Shown one piece after another: positions 12,149 through 24,104 of a DNA stretch of 64,000 nucleotides. This stretch comes from Chara braunii (Eukaryota > Streptophyta > Charophyceae > Charales > Characeae). A program made the translations under genes and the position numbers. Every line of letters starts with the position of its first letter. Position 1 is the first letter of the stretch. The notes under the pieces are model-generated. The model saw only the letters and a program-made list of their open reading frames with translations, ran no database searches and had not been told where the DNA came from. The DNA lies in contig BFEA01000777.1 in assembly GCA_003427395.1 (NCBI GenBank), forward strand, positions 108,195 to 172,194, given 5' to 3'.

Positions 12149-12676
12149 ATCAGGTCGTTTTTGGGGATGACGGGCTACTATCGTTCGTTTGTGAAGGACT
12201 ATAGTACTATAGCTTCCTCACTAACAGACCTAACCCGCCTCGACACCCCTTGGGAGTGGACTGAAGAGTGTGAGGCAGCCTTCAAGGGATTGAAGTGTGC
12301 CCTGACACACTACGAAGTCCTCAAGCTTCCGAATTCTGAACAACCCTTTGTTGTGACCACATGCGCTAGCCAATATGGCATAGGCGCGGTCCTTGTGTAG
12401 GAGGGGGAAAAGTTGAGGCCAATCGAGTACATGAGCAAAAAGATGCCATCTCAAAAATTAGCTAAGTTCATGTACAAGTATGAGGTCTATGCCCTCTATA
12501 AGGCGCTTGTCCATAGCAGACACTCCCTCCTAGGCAGATTCTTTTATGTGAGATCTGACCATGAGACGCTGCGCTGGATTAAGACAGTCTGTGCTCTTGG
12601 ATGCACTGAAGAGGTGGATTGAAGTCATATTCATGTATGACTTCGAGCTCGATCCTCAAAGGGAGAGTATAACAAA
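12149..12676 (+). pseudogene. A1 RNase H remnant
   Basis: The frame at 12161-12400 reads MTGYYRSFVKDYSTIAS, then VVTTCASQYGIGAVLV and a stop. The first catalytic Asp (TTDAS in A2) is Cys here. The frame then continues from 12413 with YMSKKMPSQKLAKF, YEVYALYKAL (Glu block) and RSDHETLRW (Asp block) to 12622, where the frame is lost again. Loss of the Asp and the TAG at 12398-12400 show it is non-functional. Confidence 0.7.
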
Positions 12677-13418
12677 GTGGTTGGCGCACTATCACGAAGG
12701 GCAGACTATCTGGCGCGAATGACTCAGTTTGGAATATCTGACGATGTTGCTCGATCCATGGTGGAAGCCTATCGAGAGGACTCAGTCTTATCTGAGATCA
12801 TTCGCAAACTGGAAGCTAAATATAAAGCTACTTCCGATAAGTTTGTGTTGGTTGACAACTGGTTGTTTCTTGAGAAGGTTGAGAATAAACGATTGTGTGT
12901 TCCTAATAGAGAGTCTTTGCGTAGTTTATTTTTAGGAGAGTGTCACGACACAGCCGGTCATTTTAGTTACAAAAAGACCTCAACTAACTTAGTACAGAGA
13001 CTTTGGTGGCCCACTATGCTACAAGATGCAAAAAAGTATGTTGAGACTTGCCAGGTTTGTCAGAGGGACAAACCTAGGACTTCGGCTCCTCTCGGGCTCA
13101 TCAAGCCTTTGCCTATTCCTGATGGTCCAGGACAAAGTGTGTCCATGGACTTCATGTATAATCTTCTGATAAGTAAGAGTGGAAAAATACATCTTCCTCA
13201 TAGTGGACCGATTCACTAAGTTTGCTAGACTAATCGCTATGCCAGAAACAGCGAAGACTGACTATGTCATACGAGACTTTGGTCTCCCAAAGTCCATTAG
13301 TAGTGACAAAGATGTTCGCTTTACCAGCGAACTGTGGCAAAGTACAATCCAACAGATGGGCACCCAACTGCAAATGATATCAGGGAATCACACTAAGTCA
13401 AATGGTCAAGCTGAATAG
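12677..13418 (+). pseudogene. A1 integrase remnant
   Basis: The open piece 12677-13219 includes the RNase H end (VGALSRRADYL), the HHCC zinc domain (GECHDTAGHFSYKK, then CQVCQRDK) and the start of the core with the first Asp (SVSMDFM). A frame change follows. The second piece 13179-13418 holds FLIVDRFTKFARLIAMPE, the second Asp block SSDKDVRFTSELW and the Glu block SNGQAE, right before a TAG. About eight residues present in A2 (IKIFMDNW region) are deleted between TDYVI and DFGLPK. Confidence 0.75.
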
Positions 13419-14280
13419 ATGAACCGAGTAGTACAACACTTACTTTCATTATATTAATACGAGTCAGGAAGATTGGGACGGGAGATTACCTCTTATCACC
13501 AGCCTCTATAATAATTATGTGCACAGCGCTACTGGAATGACTCCCAATCAGCTACATCTTGGTTGGAAACCCAGATCTGCTTTGGATTTCCTACTGTTTG
13601 AGAATCAGCCAACCGCTGCACCAAGAAGTATAGAATTTGCAATCAAATATGAACAGCTGCTGCAGCAGGCCGTTGAGCATATTAGGAAGTCTCAACATGC
13701 TATGACTGCATCTGAGAACAAACACAGGCAGCCTTCTACATTCCACGTAGGCGACAGGGTTTAGGTCAAGTCATCTGAACTCGGACAGGAGTTGGGAATC
13801 TCACGAAAACTAATGCCCCAGTATTTCGATCCATGGGAGGTCCTAGATATAGTCGGGGATCAGATAGATGGACCCTCCGATGTGCTTCGCATCCCTGCTG
13901 GGATCAGATAGATGGACCATCCGATGTGCTTCGCATCCCTGCTCGGTTGTGCACACACCCAATCTTTCACGCTTCAAAACTTGCACCTTTTTCGGAAACC
14001 ACCCAGTTCCCTTCCAGGCGATCAATGCTGCCCCCATCTATGGACGGAGAAGTCGACATTGACGACATTGTGGAGCACAGAATCATGCCATTGCCGAAAC
14101 CCCCGGGTAGAGGACAACCTCCAAAGCCTCGAATGCAGTAACCCCCGGGTAGACACCATGCAAGTCCAAGTGAAGATCGGTGGTTTACCAAAGAGGAACT
14201 GCAGCAAACAGCTCCCCAAGTGATTGCAGGATATGAAAGAAGACTCAAGGGGGAAACCACTGATCTTCACTTGGATCATC
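13419..14280 (+). pseudogene. A1 integrase C-terminal and chromodomain-like tail
   Basis: The piece 13519-13764 reads SATGMTPNQLHLGWKPRSAL and HIRKSQHAMTASENKHRQPS, the family-A integrase tail, and ends at a TAG in VGDRV. The GPF/Y part follows near 13815 but is disrupted by a 44-bp tandem duplication. Beyond it HASKLAPF-like and RRSMLPPSMDGEVDIDDIVEHRIM are readable near 13970-14095, then the tail that in A3 forms a chromodomain-like fold. Several frame changes separate these parts. Confidence 0.65.
13856..13943 (+). repeat. 44-bp tandem duplication in A1 integrase tail
   Basis: Two adjacent 44-bp units starting GGGATCAGATAGATGG and ending GCATCCCTGCT, differing by one base (CCC versus CCA). 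The unit is not a multiple of three, so it breaks the frame. A2 and A3 have a single copy. Confidence 0.9.
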
Positions 14281-14302
14281 ATGGTGTCAGAATCGCACCC
14301 CG

Positions 14303-14318
14303 TGAAAGGAGGAGGGAA
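14303..14318 (+). promoter_or_regulatory. A1 polypurine tract
   Basis: A purine run (GAAAGGAGGAGGGAA) lies immediately before the TG that opens the 3' LTR. It is the usual primer for plus-strand DNA synthesis. A2 has the near-identical AAAGGAGGAGGGAA in the same place. Confidence 0.8.
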
Positions 14319-15318
14319 TGTGAGGATTTGGCTCCTCCGCAGGCTTAAGGGGCCCATTTCGCATGTGTGCCCGCCCTAAGTGAAGGCGGGCCTGGTAAAA
14401 TTACGAAAGGCCCATTGTTGTCAATTTCACATTTGGGGTTCAGACAGTTGCGTCGCGCCAGTTGCGTCGTGCCAGTTGGTTGAGGGAACCCAGGCCACGG
14501 CCAGCAGCTCCTTGTTTTGGCCTTCTAGGCCTTCCTTGGAAACAAGCCCTGCGCCACACACAAAGGAGGAGGCACGACAGGCAGTTGCGGGCTGTAACCG
14601 AACAGGTCCCAGGGCAGCAGGGCCTACCGGAAGCTTCTGGGCACAGGCCCAGCCCAGCCAGGCAGTAGACCAGACCAGGCACTTTCCATATAGGAAAATG
14701 CTCGCTGCCTGGACAAGCATTCGGGCACTTGCCAGTTGTGCGGCAGCACTGCTTGAGCCTGCGCTGTCGTGCTGTAGGCTGCGCTAAGGAGAGGAGTTCG
14801 TGCGCGTGCGGTCGTGTGTGTGCAGGGCGCTGCTGAGGGCAGGGCCATAGCTCGACCTCCATAGCGGACCAAGCTTGGGTGTACAACAAGGTGTAGTGGT
14901 GGTCTGTGTATGAGGGAGAAGACATGGGTGAGAGACAAGGGAGAGGGAGAGAGAGAGAGAGATGAGGATGATGACGTGATGGCACATACCTGGTCTTGGC
15001 AATAGTCTGTGAGGGTCAACATCTTCATGTAGTTCGGTATTGCTGCTGACGTCAACAGTTCAATTGTCAATTCGTAGGCCAGAAGTACCTGTGGGATAGT
15101 AGTCTGGGCGTTGAGCGCCAAGTAGGGGAAGGGCTCTGGATACTTATGTCGGTGATGGCAAGGGTATGCTCTCATTGACACTCGGATTCAGTGTTTTGGT
15201 TCTCCATTGGTGTACTATCACTGCAATTCTGCTTTCTGGACAGAGTGGGACTTCCTGGCTTTCAATGTGATTTTGCAATCTGAAACCTGTCATTTCGCTA
15301 TTGCTCATTTTCCTTGCA
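14319..15318 (+). mobile_element. A1 3' LTR (family A)
   Basis: Starts TGTGAGGATTTGGC right after the polypurine tract and ends TTTTCCTTGCA, matching the ends of the A2, A3 and AX LTRs (about 1.0 kb). It has the CCCGCC-CTAAGTGAA-GGCGGG hairpin at 14370-14390, a TATA-like CCATATAGGAAA near 14688, and the ACATACCTGGTCTTGGC motif near 14988. No matching 5' LTR survives. Confidence 0.85.
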
Positions 15319-18300
15319 GATCTTTCTAGATATTTTTTTTGACAAAGGCCTCAGCAATGGCGCATTACCGCCACTGAACCACAATTTCCCCATCCCTCAG
15401 CATCCATAAATCATAGAACAAACAGATAAGAAAATCCCAGAAGGCACCTCAAATGATATATTTTAATCCAGCCTCTCTTGAGAATTCAGAATTTCATTTT
15501 GATGCTGCCATAGCATAAAAACATAAACTTCAGCGTTCGATGGCTAAATACATGGCGATCAAATCATAAGATGTGATCAAGCAAAGCACACTACAAGTGG
15601 AGAGCAGAACCAACACAATAGATTCAAACGCATTCAAAGTTTACTGACGCAAACTGGTAGTACCATAGGACCGGGCAATATTAGCTGCTATATGCAAGAT
15701 TAGCGGAGTTTTACAGTGCAGGTGATGGACTGGTTCTTACATCGTTCTTCTGCGGTCGTGTAATGCTGTCCACCTAATGTCACTCTGAGGTGAACTAATC
15801 GATTCATGAGTTGTGTGGCAACATGGCTCGAAGGTAATGATTATGGATTTCGGCGCAATTCCCGTTTAACCATCCGTCTTTAGCTTTTTATTCGTTATGT
15901 TTCGCCCAGAGCTGGCCCCCAGTTGGACCAGGGACGCCTCCCCCGACCATGAGCCTGCCGGTCGAACCGGGCGATTGACCGGCCTGGCAGGGGCCCCGTC
16001 CAATCCAGTGCATTATGTTCGGTGGGGTGTACCGGGAGTCGCGGGCATCCCCACGATTGCCCAGCCCCGAAGGAGGTCACTGCCTCTTGAAAAAAGAAAA
16101 ATCGGGACATTTAAGACCCCCCTTCTTGAAAAATACAGGCGGAAGATCCCCACTGCTGAACTTCATACATCAGCGGCAGAAAACCACCTCGCGATTTTCT
16201 TAAGCCACGGGGTCCAACAGGCCACGGTTTTCAATTTAGTGTTGTGTGATCCAATGGACCACAGACCAGACACCTTTAGAAGGACCTTGTAGTCGTCCAC
16301 CCTCGACCACCAGGAAAATATGCCATTACAGCGGCTCCGCTGAGATTATAATCATTATATGCTTCTGGGACGTCCCTACTCTCTGGGGAAAAAGTTATGG
16401 GTTTGGGTTTGAAGAGAGAATAACCATGCTGTGCAAGCCCAATAATGGACCTAAGCTATATTCTTCGCACAATCTAGCTATAATGGACCTCACCTCCACT
16501 ACACGTATCCAGACAGACTGGCAGGCAAGATACTTTTGGAGTGATGACCCACAGTGTGTAGAAAAAAATAAACAGAAAACCCTCTGCCTGCATGAGCTGA
16601 AACATGATTACATGACTTTCCTGCTGTCGGGTTATATGTAGGAGGTATAAGTTTGGGCAAGGACCTTGCTTCTTCATATTCTTGGGCCATTGGGGAAGCA
16701 AACAAAAGCTTGCTTACACATCCCCTCCCCCTGAAAGACATATCGGATATCCCCTAAATATCCCAATAATACTTTAATACCCCCCCCAAAAAAAAAAAAA
16801 AAAAAATTGCACCTTCGAAATTTTATAGCAGATTTCGACAGCTCTCGAAGAGCGCAGTCGGAATACGCCTGAAAAGAAGAAAAAAGAAAGTAAATTTGGG
16901 CATTTTTTTGAAAAACCGGTTCACAGCAGGCGCTCATGCATTGTGAGCGCAAATCTCGTCTGACATGCCTGATTGTGTGTGTGCTGGCGGTGGGTGCGGC
17001 GCACTGCACGTGCCGGGATGATTGTTTTGAAGCGTTGGTTAAGGCCTTCCTCTTACACGCTAATTGCAACCAATACATAACTTAGATCGACGCGCTTTCG
17101 CGTGTTTCGGTTTTCAGATTTGGAGCCTTATTTGCTGACTGGAGTTGAAGACTTGTGTGATTGGCAAGACCCTTGACTGGCGCATGACAACCTTCCTTTG
17201 GGAGCGATTTGTTTCTCTGTTGTTGACCAGGGGAATCACTGTGCGTTGCCTTACGGTGGCTTTGTATGCCTTCGGCGGTTGTTTGTTTCGCCAAGCTTCG
17301 AGGAAACGGCTTCGGGAAACAGCTTCTGGATATCTTTCAAAGTGCTGTTATCTTGCGAAATCGAGTCCTTCTTCGTTTTGCTCTGTCGGCGTAGATGAGC
17401 GTATGAATCTTGTGTTTTTTTTGTCTTGTGTCGCTGGGGCTCTTCAATGGTTTGTTGGTAAATAGACCTTAGGTTTGCTACAAGGAATTTTTAGGAATTT
17501 CTGGTCTTCTGTTGGAACAGCTTCGCTGTCCATTCCTCATGTTTTTTTTTTTTTTTTTTGGAATTTTTTGTTTGTGGTTGAAGTTTGCAGGGCTTTTGTG
17601 TAGTTGTGGTAGGGTTTACGTCGTGACTTTGTCATCTCTGCTGATTTAGGCAGTAAACAACACGCGTTGTACTTTCTGATTTGTTAGGGTTACGAATTCC
17701 TGTTTTAGATTTGTTATCTTTCTCTAGGGTTTTTCCTTTTTTCGGTTTTGACTTGTCTATTTTTTCGGTTCCTTTTTCACAGGGGACGGGCTCCGCTTAC
17801 TGGATGCAGCCGGAGGTCTCGTGGCCCCTGAATTGGAAACTTGTGCTCAATTGTATTTCTGCCTTGGGCACTGGGCCCTGATAATAAATGGAACTTTCTT
17901 AAAAGAGAAAAAAGAAAGAAGGAAAGAAAAAAACCCAGTTTCCCGGTTCACCCCCCCTGGGCTGGTCCGGCTCCGGCTGGACCAGGAGAGCTGAACCAGC
18001 CGGTTGCCTGCCCAGCCCTGGTTTTGCCTGATTTCTCTATTTATAGCGTTTTTACAAATTCAAATAAAGCTGCAGCAGCAGAATGTACATGGAGTGTTAC
18101 TCAGCCTTGTGTAGAGAAGAGCGACCCTCTTTTTCTTGTGCCCATTGAACTTCCTGTAAACACTGGTATTCTAGTGCGAATTTTGAATGTGCCTCGCATG
18201 ACAATATCTCTTGATGGAGTTCCGTAGCAATAGTGAGTGTTCCACTATACACTCTTATCTTCACACAACCCGGGGTCCCCCCCCGCCACCCACCCCACCC

Positions 18301-18340
18301 ACACACACACACACACACACAAGCAGTGGCAGAGTGCAAG

Positions 18341-18417
<77 letters not shown>
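18301..18417. repeat. (AC)n and (GA)n microsatellites
   Basis: An (AC)11 tract at about 18300-18322 is followed at 18342-18417 by about 38 uninterrupted GA units. Open frames through it are artefacts of the repeat. Confidence 0.95.
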
Positions 18418-18419
<2 letters not shown>

Positions 18420-19114
18420 CTCATTAACTGAAAAAGGTTACAGGTACAGTCAAGCGAAACTGACAATGCAGAGTCGCTGATCACAGATATTGCTAAGAGA
18501 TAAGTTTCACACAATTGGCAGTAAATGATATCGCATTAGCGAAAGGGAATTCAAGAAATCATAACGGACCCGGGACAGAACAGTTAAATAATGCTCTGGG
18601 TTTATCAGCTGAGTTAATAAAAAGGTTACGCTGCATGGAAACGTTTTCCTCTACTCACACACCCTCTTTCCCCGCCTCCAACCGACACCCAACCCCTTCA
18701 ATAAATGTCATTTTACAATCATTACATCATCAAGAAATTCACCTACATGTACAAAGGGAATATCAATTCATTGTCCATTCAATTTGCCACAACAACTAAC
18801 TTCATTGACAAAGTCGTCTTGAGCTTGCAACCTCTCCTCCACCAGGACCACGGGGAACTTCAACGTGAAGCTGCATCCACTCTCCTTACCTTTCCTAACT
18901 TTTGAAGTGGGGGGAGGAGAGGGAGGGTGTTGTGCTGGGCATCCTTGAATGATGATAAGAGCACAGTACTGGTGCGGTTTTGCACGCCAATGGGTGCCAT
19001 TCTTTCGCAGCAGCCCGAGATTGAGAACCTCACGAGTTGACATCAAGTTGAAAGACGAGGACGTTCTGAACCATGTGCAAGCGATGAAGAAAGCTGTGCC
19101 CTCCCCCCGCTGCA

Positions 19115-19187
19115 TCTCTCTCTCTCTCTCTCTCTCTCTCCCCTGCATGCACGGCTCACTCACGGCTGCACCGAAGAAAGCTCGGCA

Positions 19188-19238
<51 letters not shown>
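19115..19238. repeat. Two (CT)n microsatellites
   Basis: (CT)n at about 19115-19140 and (CT)24 at about 19191-19238, separated by 50 bp of unique sequence. Confidence 0.95.
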
Positions 19239-19242
<4 letters not shown>

Positions 19243-19790
19243 CATGGCTCTTCCCCACGGGGTGCTTCATATCGTCCCCTCATCAATACCCGTGCAACAA
19301 ATGATCTGTCTATTTTTAGCCTACCAGTTTACTGGATATGGATGCATCCCATGGACTATGGGTGAGCACTTCCCTAGCATATGATTGAGAGTCAGTCTTG
19401 CCCTTAAGGATGATGATAAGGCAGAAAAGGACGAGGAGACAGACATAGCTTATGTGCATGCAGTGCTAAATATCGTGAGGACAAAGCTCTAAACAATGCC
19501 ACAGTTGAGCAGATGATTATGGCCTGTTAGGTCCCGGCTACACAATGTAAAGAGAGTGGGTGGTGGGTGGGGGAAATGGACAGGTCAACTTCTACGCGCT
19601 TCATACAGAGATGGATGAAATGGACAACCTCCTTCCTGTACACGGCTGCAATTCATCTCAGCATGTCATCCTCTGAATAGAGAACTCGATGTGTCACTAC
19701 GTCTCAAAATGGAGTGATTCGTTGATAAAACAAAAGCAAAAAGAAAATGGAGTGAAAAGTAATCGAGATACAGCTGAACTCAGAAGAAGA

Positions 19791-20486
19791 TGCGAGGATC
19801 AGGGTCCTCGGTAGGCCTACGGGGCCCTGCTTGCAGCAATACCCGCCCTAAGTGAAGGCGGAGGTGCCCGCCCTTAAGTGAAGGCGGGCCTGGCTTTTTT
19901 TGCAAGAGGCCCTCGACTGTCAATTTCATATTTGGGGTTCAGGCAGTTGCGACGCGCCAGTTGGTTGAGAGAAACACAGGCCGAGCAACAAAGACATTTT
20001 CACGGCCCTCTGGGCCTTTCCAAAGAATGCAGGCCCTGGGCGTGATTCGCAGCCTCATACAGAGACAGTTGGGCGCCCAACCGAACGAGGCTCAGCAGCC
20101 CAGTAGCTGCTGTACGCAGGCAGCATCCTGGGGCCTTCCGGAAGCTTCTGGGCCCAGGCCAGCCCAGCCAGGCTGCGAGAGCTGGCCAGCTCTTTTCCAT
20201 AAACGAAAGAGCTCTGGCCAGGCAGCCTCATTCAGGCACTCGCATGCTAGCGGCAGGGCTGCTGGAGCAAAGGCTCGCGGCTGCTGGCTGGCGCTGAGAG
20301 GCGAGGTGCAGCACGTGAGGGCGTGCAGAGGAGGAGGGCGCTGCTGAGGGCAGCGCCATAGCCCAGCCACCATAGCTGGTGGGCTTGGACTACAGTGAAG
20401 CGCAGGGGTGGTCTTCGGGTCAAAGAGAGGACAGGTGTGGGTGTAGACAGGGGATAGGTGAAGGATGATGATGATGATGATGATGA
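19791..20486 (+). mobile_element. A2 5' LTR (visible part)
   Basis: Begins TGCGAGGATCAGGG like the 3' LTR at 27804 and matches it to the (GAT)n stretch where the assembly gap starts. From the length of the 3' LTR it should end about 340 bp into the gap. It has two copies of the CCCGCC...GGCGGG hairpin (19842 and 19867). Confidence 0.9.
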
Positions 20487-21076
20487 NNNNNNNNNNNNNN
20501 NNNNNNNNNNNNNNNNNNNNNNNNNNNNNNNNNNNNNNNNNNNNNNNNNNNNNNNNNNNNNNNNNNNNNNNNNNNNNNNNNNNNNNNNNNNNNNNNNNNN
20601 NNNNNNNNNNNNNNNNNNNNNNNNNNNNNNNNNNNNNNNNNNNNNNNNNNNNNNNNNNNNNNNNNNNNNNNNNNNNNNNNNNNNNNNNNNNNNNNNNNNN
20701 NNNNNNNNNNNNNNNNNNNNNNNNNNNNNNNNNNNNNNNNNNNNNNNNNNNNNNNNNNNNNNNNNNNNNNNNNNNNNNNNNNNNNNNNNNNNNNNNNNNN
20801 NNNNNNNNNNNNNNNNNNNNNNNNNNNNNNNNNNNNNNNNNNNNNNNNNNNNNNNNNNNNNNNNNNNNNNNNNNNNNNNNNNNNNNNNNNNNNNNNNNNN
20901 NNNNNNNNNNNNNNNNNNNNNNNNNNNNNNNNNNNNNNNNNNNNNNNNNNNNNNNNNNNNNNNNNNNNNNNNNNNNNNNNNNNNNNNNNNNNNNNNNNNN
21001 NNNNNNNNNNNNNNNNNNNNNNNNNNNNNNNNNNNNNNNNNNNNNNNNNNNNNNNNNNNNNNNNNNNNNNNNNNNN
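20487..21076. other. Assembly gap (590 N)
   Basis: A run of N begins inside a (GAT)n microsatellite of the A2 5' LTR. It hides the LTR end, the tRNA primer site and the first part of the leader. The 3' LTR shows (GAT)9 at the same place, which may be why assembly failed. Confidence 0.99.
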
Positions 21077-22166
21077 GCTGATGTGGCATATTAAGCCGAG
21101 GTGGAACCGCATTCTGCTGTTGGTTGTGCTGAGGCAAAGACCGGTCATCATAATTGCACATCAGGTTGCCGGTGAGAAATCTGGGGTTGGGGGCAGCATT
21201 TATGAGGTACGTTGCTCTCTTCCTTATCTACCCTCTTCATCTCTTCTTACCGTGAGGAAGTGAGTTCTGTCTTGAGAGTCCTCTCGATGTGAGGTGTCGC
21301 GAACGCTCAACCTTGAGAGTCGACATTCTTCCTGGGCAGCAAGCTGGTGGGAGACGGGCGAAGCCTCTGAAGGGCCCTGGACGAAGCACTCGGGTCACGG
21401 TCACCATGCCAACCCGCTGGGATTAGTACACACGCATGCTTTGCTGCAAGTCCTTGGTACCGCTGCTTGTGCAATAGAGGTCGTGCAGGGCATGCCAGCC
21501 TTTTATGAGACGCTTACCAGACCGTCTATAAATATTTCTGGCTGGGGACTTGGATCTGAATCTGGCTGTGATCGTCGTCCTGTCTGCGACGTTAAATAAT
21601 TCCTGAGGAGATGGGGGCTCTCCTTAAATCCCTCCTGATCAGCCAGGTGTAAGGCTCGTTCCGTACGAGGATAAATAACAGTGGACTGGCTGGCATGTTC
21701 GGCAATGACTTGGGGCGCAGGGGTGGGCCGGATTGCACACCTTTAGACACGCTGCTCAACCAGATGCTCAGGAACGTTGACACAAAGAGACTACTCAAGA
21801 AGGATACAGGGGGAGGGGGGATTCCGGCAACTGTTCACAGTGGCAATCAACTATCAATCTGCCATCCAATATACATCTCCAACAGGAGATGTTATTTTTA
21901 TTTTGATTATCTAGTTGTGACAGACTTTGCTAACAACTGACAGACAGCTACAGACAGATTAGATCTTTGTTGTAGTGCAATCTGTTCCAGGGTAATCCAA
22001 AAATAGAATTAATATATCCTGTAGGACCTGACATTAGTTGTTAATATATCACCTAACTGTTTTTGTTCCATCCGACTGAAATTAGTTGTGTTTCATAATC
22101 GGTTGTGTGTCAGGCTAAGGTAGGATTCAGTGTGGATTCTAGTTTAGATCACACACACTGTAGCTC
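21077..22166 (+). other. A2 untranslated leader
   Basis: The sequence matches the post-primer-site leaders of A3 (from about 41825) and AX (from about 34245), including GCTGATGTGGCAT, GGTGAGAAATCTG and TTACCGTGAGGAAGTGAGT. Open frames here are short and not shared. The leader is about 1.1 kb, as in the relatives, and separates the primer site from gag. Confidence 0.8.
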
Positions 22167-24104
22167 TTGAGTGATGCAAGCACTAGTGAGGCGGAGTTGC
22201 TAGTGGACGACCGTAGGACTACTCGCGGGACTGCTCGTAGTCGACCCTTGACATTCTTGGAGTTAGGTCCAGGAGACGAGAGAAGATTGCGGAGAGAGGC
22301 TAGAGAGAGAGCAGCGGCAAGGAGAGCGAGGGCAGCTGAGGATAGTGCCAAGACTAGAGTCTCAACTAGTACCGGTGCAACCATGGCTACCTCAGCCATG
22401 TCGCAAGTCTCTACACAGTCCTCTTCGTCAGGAGTCAGTCAGAGTAGTTCTCAGGTTTCCACTAGTCAGATTGCTAGCGTGCGAGTCAGCCAACAAACTC
22501 AACTCACACCGGAGGATTTAGAAATCCGGCAAGCAGAAGAACTTCAGGATGAGCTACAATGAATGTTGGACGAGGCAGCAGAGAGGAGAAGAAAATCCAT
22601 ACTTAGGAAGGCTAGACTAGGGAGTAGAATGCAGGAGCTAGGCAGGCTGGAAGCACTAGATGAGGCAGCTTTAGACCCTGCTGGCCGTGTGCTGCGTAAT
22701 GCTTTACTTTCGGTAGCTGAAGCGCAGAACGTCCAGCAGGAATTGCTGGCCGATTTGGTGGCAGGCCAGAACCAAATCCTGGCTGAACTTCGGGCTCCTC
22801 GCATAGCAGTGAGGCAGCCACAGTTTGCTGTAGTTCTCCCTGTAGGTGCGGGTCCTTCATCGATGCCGCAACACACAGGGCAAACTTTCTCTCCTATGTT
22901 TGGCATGCCCCCTCCAGGTGGTTTAACAGCAACTAGTGGTCCGGTTCAAAGAGTCTCAGCCGTACCATCCACAACAGTGGTAACTACAGTCCCACTGTCA
23001 AGCCAGGCCCAGGTTAGTGTGCAGCAGCCTGTTTCAGTGGCAATGCAGCCGCTGCAGCAAGCCTCTGGGCCCATGCAGCCTATGCAGTGGATGCCCAAGA
23101 TACCTTTGACGAGTCCCAAGCCTTTCTCTGGAGACAGGAAGAAGGAAGAGGACTTGGACACCTGGGTGAGGACTGTGCCTACTTATGTGGGGCACAAGCT
23201 CAAAAGGCCAGAGCAAGAAGTTGTAGTGGCTGCCTCCTTTTTAGAGGGATCAGCAGCTCGCTGGTTGAATGGCCTAGTGCAGCAACAGGGCTACGAATAG
23301 GATTTCGATGCCTGGGCTCAGGCCCAGACATTGGAACAGTTCGTACGGTCCGTCTACAACAGGTGGCATGACCTGCAAGGGGCTCAAAAGGTCACCGATG
23401 CTATCAACAACCTTTGTTCCCGCAGGTTCAAGGATGTTAGAGAGCTTACAGACACCGTAGAACGCCTTCTCGTGGTACCTGGTGTGCGTTTTGACCAGCA
23501 GGTTCTCCTGACGGATTACCTAAGGTGCCTACCTGCAGAGGTAAGGACCAAACTGGTTGATGAGGCCTATGTCGAACAGCACACCTTCGCTTCTTTTAGT
23601 AAGAAAGCTCTGGACATAGAGGCAAAGCTGGGGTCTGCGCATAAGGTATCTCATGATGGTAGGAAGAGACTCCCCCAGGACTGGAAGAAGAAAGGTCAGT
23701 TAATGTTTGTTGACCATGATAGTCAAACGACGGAGATTGATGAATTCCCAGACCTTGGGGAGTTGACAGAGCAGGATGGGGCCAGCGAGACTTCGGATGG
23801 GGGAGTCGTGGCACCTATCAAGGAAAAGGCTAGGGGGACCGGGAAGAAGAAGGTGGGACGGTCCGCGGGTCAGGGAGACCAAGGGACACCCGCATGGGTG
23901 AAGCTTGGTTTGGATTACGAGGTGTGGAGGGACCGAGTTGCTAGGGGCACTTGCATGAACTGTGGCAATTATGGCCACACGTCGCGTACGTGCCGAGGCA
24001 AAAAGGTCACAACGAAGGTAGCCCCGCCAACAGTGGTGGGCTTATCTTCGAATCCTGGGAGTGCTTCTGCGAGCAGCTCACAGGGAAACACCTCGGGCCA
24101 GTAG
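22167..24104 (+). pseudogene. A2 gag (capsid/nucleocapsid), two nonsense codons
   Basis: A single frame of about 645 codons forms the particle protein, with in-frame stops at 22560-22562 (TGA) and 23298-23300 (TAG). The start codon is TTG where A3 has ATG in the same context, so initiation is probably lost. The N-terminal part is Arg/Glu/Ala and Ser/Gln-rich; PFSGDRKKEEDLDTWV near 23120 and the following helices are the retrotransposon gag domain; [14 protein letters not shown] at 23954-23995 is an intact CX2CX4HX4C knuckle. The frame ends at a TAG (24102-24104) shortly after a GGGAAAC heptamer, with pol in the -1 frame. Confidence 0.88.
24083..24089 (+). promoter_or_regulatory. Predicted -1 ribosomal frameshift site (GGGAAAC)
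   Basis: The heptamer lies in the gag phase as G GGA AAC, the X XXY YYZ pattern of -1 slippery sites, 12 nt before the gag stop. The -1 frame is open through it into protease. A3 has the same heptamer in the same phase. Confidence 0.65.

Larger units (their letters stand above)
15319..19790. other. Spacer between A1 and A2
   Basis: About 4.5 kb without a recognised gene. It holds an A-run at 16788-16806, a T-run near 17542-17560, and large (AC)n, (GA)n and (CT)n tracts after 18300. Frames such as 17145-17465 and 17841-18227 are open for about 100-130 codons but show no domain; the C-terminal part of the second (near 18070-18225) has a protein-like mix of residues. I see no LTR or tRNA in it. 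Confidence 0.4.

Noticed and set aside
14440-15181. Minus-strand ORFs of 180-185 codons over the A1 3' LTR
   Set aside because: They lie wholly within an LTR, are Pro/Ser/Leu-rich and are antisense composition effects; similar ORFs recur in other LTR copies at the same place.
18211-18514. Open frames encoding RERERE or SLSLSL repeats at 18.2-18.5 kb, 19.1 kb, 30.2 kb and 38.2 kb
   Set aside because: They are translations of (GA)n/(CT)n microsatellites, which lack stops in any frame.
19961-20347. Plus ORF of 128 codons at 19961 and its twin at 27865-28359
   Set aside because: The twin proves they are the same LTR segment read through; no domain is present and stops vary in other family-A LTRs.
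20247-21161. Long open frames of 200-300 codons across 20247-21161
   Set aside because: They consist mainly of the 590-base N gap and carry no sequence information.
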